Assembly (NCBI RefSeq): GCF_035998675.1
Contig: NZ_DASYHI010000020.1
Span: 930,001-994,000, forward strand
DNA from: Telluribacter sp035998675
Lineage (GTDB): Bacteria; Bacteroidota; Bacteroidia; Cytophagales; Spirosomataceae
Reading direction: 5' to 3'
Length of the DNA: 64,000 bases
In this document: piece after piece, positions 59,634 to 64,000 of the stretch
How the letters are laid out: each line of letters begins with the position of its first letter
How positions within the stretch are numbered: the stretch's first letter is position 1
Translations under genes and position numbers: made by a program
Notes under the pieces: generated by a model
What the model was told of the DNA's origin: nothing
Database searches by the model: none
What the model saw: the letters and a program-made list of their open reading frames with translations, nothing else

Positions 59634-62600
59634 TCAGGATTGTGCCACCTGCTTTTGCAGGTACTCAGAAGGGGTCATTTGATAACTTTCTTTAAAGCTT
59701 TGGCTGAAATAAGAGGGACTCTCAAAGCCTACCTGGTAAGCTACCTGCGCAATCGGCTGACCTGCTTTCAGGAGCTCAGTAGCCCGCCTGAGCCGGTACT
59801 GCCGGATCACCTCATTTGGTGTCAGGCCCGTCAGAGTACTTAGTTTCCGGTAGAGCGTTCTCCGGCTGATGGTGACGGCCTGGGCCAATTGGTCCACATC
59901 AAACTGGGTATTGTCCAGTTGCGCTTCAATCGCCGAGTAGAGCGCCAGCAGGAACGTATCCTGTGGGGTAGCTTCAACCGGCGCAGGTTCAGGATTTGCA
60001 TTAGCGGAGGCTCCGGCCAGGTGCTGCCGGTAGTACTGGCGCAACTTCTGCTGATGGCTCACTATATTCCGTAAGCGTAAGTGCAACTCCTGAGGATGAA
60101 ACGGCTTGGTCAGGTACTCATCGGCGCCTTGCACCAGACCTGCCAGTTTGCTCTCCTGAGCCGCTTTCGCCGTTAGCAGTACCACGGCAATGTGGTTAGT
60201 CGCCGGGGTGGTCTTGATGAGCTCCGTCAGGGTGAAGCCATCCATTTCGGGCATCATGACGTCACTAATCACCACCTCGGGTAATTCCTGTTGCACCCGT
60301 TCCCAGCCTTCCTTCCCATTCGCCGCAGTAAGTACCCGGTACGACGCCGAAAGTTCATTGGCGATAAAGGCCCGCAACTCCGCGTGATCCTCGACCACCA
60401 GCACTAAGGGCGCCTCCGGATCAGCCGTTAAACCGGGATGGACTTTACCGGAGTCAGGTACTTGTCCTTCATGGGTTTCCGGAAGAGAAGTTGAAATGGG
60501 TAACGGAGTAGTGGCGTCAGTATCGCCTGGAATAGCCTCCTCCATGGGCAGGCTCACCCGGAAGCGGGTACCGCTCCCCAATTTACTCTCTACGTTAATC
60601 TGGCCGCTCAGCAGGGTAACCAGTTCCCTGACCAGGGAAAGCCCCACGCCGGTACCTTCAAAAGCCCGGGTAGACGAAGCATCTGCCTGATAGAAGCGAT
60701 CAAAGATATAAGGTACCTGATCGGCGGCCATACCAATGCCCGTATCCGCTACCGTAAGTTGCACCTCCTTTTGAACAGGAGAATCCTGGGGTTGACTCTG
60801 CCTCATGTCAAGTGCTACGGAGACCGTTCCCCCGGCAGGCGTAAATTTAAGTGCATTGGATACGAGATTGCCCACAATCTTGCCCCATTTGTCTGCATCA
60901 AAGAGCCACTCCTGCTGCCCCAACCGGGCATCATAGTGCAGCGTGATGCCCTTTTCCTCGGCGGAATACCGGAAAGAGTCCACCAGTTGTCCGGTAAATT
61001 CAGCGACATTACCCCGGGAGGCGCTGGTGGACATACTCCCCGCTTCCAGTTTAGACAGGTCAAGTAATTGATTGATCAGCTGAAGCAGTTGGCGGGCATG
61101 CCGACCAATGAGCGATAAGCGCTGTTGATGGCGCGGCTCGGTGACCTCCCGGAGCAGTTGCTCGGCGGGCGAAAGGATCAGGGAGAGAGGGGTACGGAGC
61201 TCATGGGTAATATTGGCAAAAAAGCGCGATTTTAGCTCATCCACCGCTTTTAGCTGCTCAGCTTCCCACTGCTGGCGTTCTAGGGTCTGGCGTTCCCGTT
61301 CCCGCTGGAGCCGGAAACGAATATACCCTACCAGAAGAATTATAAACGCCAATCCGTAGCAAGTATAGGCCCACCAGGTACGCCAGAAGGGGGGATGAAT
61401 AATGAGCGTAAGCGAAGTACCTTTATCGTTCCATACCCCATCGTTGTTCGCCGCTTTGACTCGGAAGGTGTACGTGCCGGGGCCAATGTCGGTATAGCTG
61501 GCCAAATGCCGGGTACCGCTATAGACCCAATCTGGATCAACTCCATCCAACCTATACGCATACTGGTTCTTTTGCGGGTTGCGGTAATTGAGGGCGGCAA
61601 ACTGAATGGAAAAAAAGTTCTGGCTGTGTGCCAGTTCAATAACCGTGTCTTCCTGTATGCCAGGCAGAGGCTGATCAAACACGCGAAACTGAGTAATAAC
61701 TACGGGAGGGATGTAACGATTCAGGGGCAGTTGAGCCGGATCAAAGGCGTTAAGTCCGTTAATGCCCCCAAAGTACAGCCTACCATCTCGGGCCTTCAGA
61801 TAAGCAGCTACAGGTTGAGAACCGATTAGCTGATTGCTTTGCAGGCCGTCCTGGGCATCAAAGGCGGTGAAGGTGCGGGTGGCTACATTGAAGCGAGCGA
61901 GCCCTTTGTTGGTACCCAGCCACAGATTTCCCAAATCGTCTTCCAGGATGGAATATACCGAATTACTGGGCAGGCCATCCCGCTGCGTATAGGTGGTGAA
62001 GGTTTGCTTCTGGTGATCGAACCGGCTAAGACCACCTGCTTTGGTACCAAACCACAGGTTTCCCCTTGAATCTTCGTAGATACACTGCACAATAACCGAC
62101 GGAATGCTGGTCGTATCGCCTGGAATAGGTTTGTAATGGGTAAAGGTGCCCGTCCGTTCATTGAATCTGGTTAAAGCGACGCTGCGGCTGCCAATCCAGA
62201 GATTACCCAAGCGGTCTTCCAGCAGGGCAATAGCCGGATAATCACTCAACCCGTTGGGATTGCCCGGATCGTGGCGGTAGTGCATTATGGTTCCGGTTCG
62301 TTGATCAAGGCTTTTGATACCGTTGGTCGTGCCCAGCCAGAGCAGACCATCCCGGTCTTCATAAAACGTAAATATCCGGTCGCCGCCCAACTCGGGCAAA
62401 CCCGTTCGGGATGCGACAAAAGGCCGAAATGTTCCCGTTTTCGGGTTAAGTACCGAAAGCTTGCCATTACTATACCCTTGTTGGGTAGCTACCCAAAGAG
62501 TACCCCGCGTGTCTTCAAATAAGGCGCTCACACTATTACCTGGCAAACTGTTTGGATCAGATGGGTCGTGCTGGAAACGGGTAAAGGTACCTGAATGCTT

Positions 62601-63812
62601 GTCGAAGCGGTTTAAACCACCTTCCTGTGTACCTACCCAAATGTTGCCCTGTTTGTCTTCACAAAGGGCTGTAATGTCATTATGACTCAACGAAGACGCA
62701 TCGAATGGGTTACGCTGGTAGAGCAGAAAAGGTTTGGGTGTAGCATCCAGTTTTTGAACGCCGCTGCCGTAGGTACCTATCCAAAGAATTCCTGACCGGT
62801 CTACGAGCAGTCCAACGATCTGATTACTACTCAGACTGGTAGGATCCGCAGGCTGGTGCAGATAGCGGGTGAAATGGGTTCGCTGTGGGTCCAGTTTACG
62901 TAAGCCGCCATTGAAGGTACCTATCCATAAATTTCCGGCTTTATCCTCAGCAATGGAATTTTGGCTGGTAAAGTTACCGTTTGAGGGAAGAGTGGAATCA
63001 TTCGGTATAGTTGTAAACTTTCCTGAACGACGATCAAAACGACTCAGTCCCTGATCTGTACCCACCCACAGGACACCCGCACTGTCTTCAAAAATACTGG
63101 ACACAATATTGTTATTCATCCTGCCGGGCTGTGCAGGTTGGTGTACATAGCGCTTAAAATGAATACCCGGTTTTCCCTTCACAAGCTGATGTAACCCGGT
63201 AGAGTTGCCGATCCAGAGGGTACCCTGCCGATCCTGGTAAATACACCCAATAGCATCGTGGATGGCGGCTACCCCGATAGCTCCTTCCTGCTGCCGGTAG
63301 CCTAAATCAATGGGCGGTGAATACTGCTCCGTCCGGGGGTTAAACTGGCGTAATTCACCGGCCCAGTTGCCGATCCACATCATGCCGGTGGCATCCTGAT
63401 TAATGGCCGAAACAGCACGAAGTTTGGGAACAAAACTTCCCGTAGAAGTAACCGCGTAGCGGGTAAAGGTTTCAGTACGCGGATCAAATTTACACACCCC
63501 GCCCTCCGGGGTTCCAATCCATAACTGTCCCTGTTTATCCTCCCAAAGCGCCATAATTTCGTTTTGGGGTATGGAAGCTGTATCGTGTGGAGTAAGCTGG
63601 TAGGTGGTAAAGGTATACCCATCGTACTTATTTAGCCCGTCCTGGGTACCAAACCAGAGATACCCTTTGTGGTCCTCAAGCAGGCACGAGATGGAGTTAT
63701 GGGACAAACCATCATTAATGGTCAGCTGCTCAAAGCCAACCTTCTGCGCTTGTAGATAAAGGGGTAAGATCCATAAGCAGCAAATACCCAGAAAGAGAAA
63801 AAGCAGTCGCAT
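59634..63812 (-). CDS. Hybrid two-component system sensor/regulator (HTCS)
   Basis: A 1392-residue one-piece system. After a signal anchor (LLFLFLGICCLWILPLYL) comes a periplasmic double beta-propeller of about 14 Reg_prop repeats, e.g. GLSHNSISCLLEDHKGYLWF. A Y_Y_Y domain follows (YAYRLDGVDPDWVYSG), then a membrane segment (WWAYTCYGLAFIILLVGYI). The histidine kinase has FFANITHELRTPLSLILSP and the N-box NLVSNALKFTPAGG. The receiver has VISDVMMPEMDGFTL. A C-terminal AraC HTH is present (QLAQAVTISRRTLYRKLS; GFESPSYFSQSFKE). These sensors bind oligosaccharides and switch on glycan-use genes. All phosphotransfer residues are present. Confidence 0.95.
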   Translation of the reverse strand: MRLLFLFLGICCLWILPLYLQAQKVGFEQLTINDGLSHNSISCLLEDHKGYLWFGTQDGLNKYDGYTFTTYQLTPHDTASIPQNEIMALWEDKQGQLWIGTPEGGVCKFDPRTETFTRYAVTSTGSFVPKLRAVSAINQDATGMMWIGNWAGELRQFNPRTEQYSPPIDLGYRQQEGAIGVAAIHDAIGCIYQDRQGTLWIGNSTGLHQLVKGKPGIHFKRYVHQPAQPGRMNNNIVSSIFEDSAGVLWVGTDQGLSRFDRRSGKFTTIPNDSTLPSNGNFTSQNSIAEDKAGNLWIGTFNGGLRKLDPQRTHFTRYLHQPADPTSLSSNQIVGLLVDRSGILWIGTYGSGVQKLDATPKPFLLYQRNPFDASSLSHNDITALCEDKQGNIWVGTQEGGLNRFDKHSGTFTRFQHDPSDPNSLPGNSVSALFEDTRGTLWVATQQGYSNGKLSVLNPKTGTFRPFVASRTGLPELGGDRIFTFYEDRDGLLWLGTTNGIKSLDQRTGTIMHYRHDPGNPNGLSDYPAIALLEDRLGNLWIGSRSVALTRFNERTGTFTHYKPIPGDTTSIPSVIVQCIYEDSRGNLWFGTKAGGLSRFDHQKQTFTTYTQRDGLPSNSVYSILEDDLGNLWLGTNKGLARFNVATRTFTAFDAQDGLQSNQLIGSQPVAAYLKARDGRLYFGGINGLNAFDPAQLPLNRYIPPVVITQFRVFDQPLPGIQEDTVIELAHSQNFFSIQFAALNYRNPQKNQYAYRLDGVDPDWVYSGTRHLASYTDIGPGTYTFRVKAANNDGVWNDKGTSLTLIIHPPFWRTWWAYTCYGLAFIILLVGYIRFRLQRERERQTLERQQWEAEQLKAVDELKSRFFANITHELRTPLSLILSPAEQLLREVTEPRHQQRLSLIGRHARQLLQLINQLLDLSKLEAGSMSTSASRGNVAEFTGQLVDSFRYSAEEKGITLHYDARLGQQEWLFDADKWGKIVGNLVSNALKFTPAGGTVSVALDMRQSQPQDSPVQKEVQLTVADTGIGMAADQVPYIFDRFYQADASSTRAFEGTGVGLSLVRELVTLLSGQINVESKLGSGTRFRVSLPMEEAIPGDTDATTPLPISTSLPETHEGQVPDSGKVHPGLTADPEAPLVLVVEDHAELRAFIANELSASYRVLTAANGKEGWERVQQELPEVVISDVMMPEMDGFTLTELIKTTPATNHIAVVLLTAKAAQESKLAGLVQGADEYLTKPFHPQELHLRLRNIVSHQQKLRQYYRQHLAGASANANPEPAPVEATPQDTFLLALYSAIEAQLDNTQFDVDQLAQAVTISRRTLYRKLSTLTGLTPNEVIRQYRLRRATELLKAGQPIAQVAYQVGFESPSYFSQSFKESYQMTPSEYLQKQVAQS

Positions 63813-64000
63813 AGGCTTAAACCCTGTATAGTGGTTAAGTTAATAAATAATCCCATTATTGTATAGTACCCTGACGTACTCTTTAAAAATCAGGCTTTTG
63901 AAAAATTGTAAATTCAGCCAGTCGGACGAGATTGGGGCGCATTTAACGTAAAAAAATTGCTGATTATTGATGGGTTAATTACCAGGTAAAGTAAGGAACC

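Overview
The window looks like a chromosome segment of a Bacteroidota bacterium, probably of the order Cytophagales. The signs are a SusC/SusD pair behind an ECF sigma/FecR pair, a hybrid two-component sensor with an AraC output domain, Tat-exported Gfo/Idh/MocA oxidoreductases, a DUF4919 protein, and promoter-like sequences of the Bacteroidetes TTTG / TAnnTTTG type. No rRNA or tRNA gene was seen.

Layout. (1) 1-6.7 kb: end of a LolC/FtsX-type permease gene, a DUF4919 protein, an M1 aminopeptidase, a GH109-type oxidoreductase and a small lipoprotein. (2) 6.7-25.5 kb: a large type I-B-like CRISPR-Cas locus. The array has 83 near-identical 30-bp repeats plus one degenerate end repeat, and an IS3-family element is inserted in one spacer. 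It is followed by leader, cas2, cas1, a GxxExxY cassette, cas4, a small winged-helix gene, cas7, cas8, cas3, cas5, a first cas6, a divergent DUF3800 gene, a second cas6 and a WYL regulator. Array and cas genes all read on the minus strand. (3) 25.8-32.7 kb: collagen-like lipoprotein, DNA polymerase I, OmpA-like protein, and a sugar isomerase/oxidoreductase pair. (4) 33.3-63.8 kb: a carbohydrate-use region with ECF sigma and FecR, SusC/SusD, three heparinase II/III-like enzymes (two of them tandem paralogues), accessory sugar enzymes, an MFS carrier, a C4 sugar-acid operon with a divergent LacI regulator, a CBM9 protein, a second TonB-type receptor and a hybrid sensor.

Most interesting signal: the 187 bp between the first cas6 and the DUF3800 gene. 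A CRISPR-repeat 3' handle (GAATTGAAA, 22715-22723) is followed by a spacer-like stretch. Its first 10 bases match perfectly, and about 20 of 25 overall, a site directly upstream of the cas6-cas5-cas3-cas8-cas7 start (22615-22639). That site has CCA just 5' of it, where a type I PAM would sit. This is what a crRNA-like RNA that represses its own cas operon would look like. A second, nearly complete orphan repeat (24/30 bases) lies on the other side of the DUF3800 gene. The effector genes (16.3-22.6 kb) look AT-richer than the adaptation genes and the second cas6/WYL pair, so the locus may be a mosaic with a swapped effector module. All functional statements about these RNAs are inference from sequence.

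The carbohydrate region can be read as one pathway. SusC/SusD and the heparinase-like enzymes bind and cleave a uronic-acid polysaccharide. The MFS carrier and oxidoreductases handle monomers. The tartrate/malate-dehydrogenase-like enzyme, cyclase-family hydrolase and four-carbon acid sugar kinase act on short sugar acids. Control would come from the ECF/anti-sigma pair, the LacI protein and the hybrid sensor.
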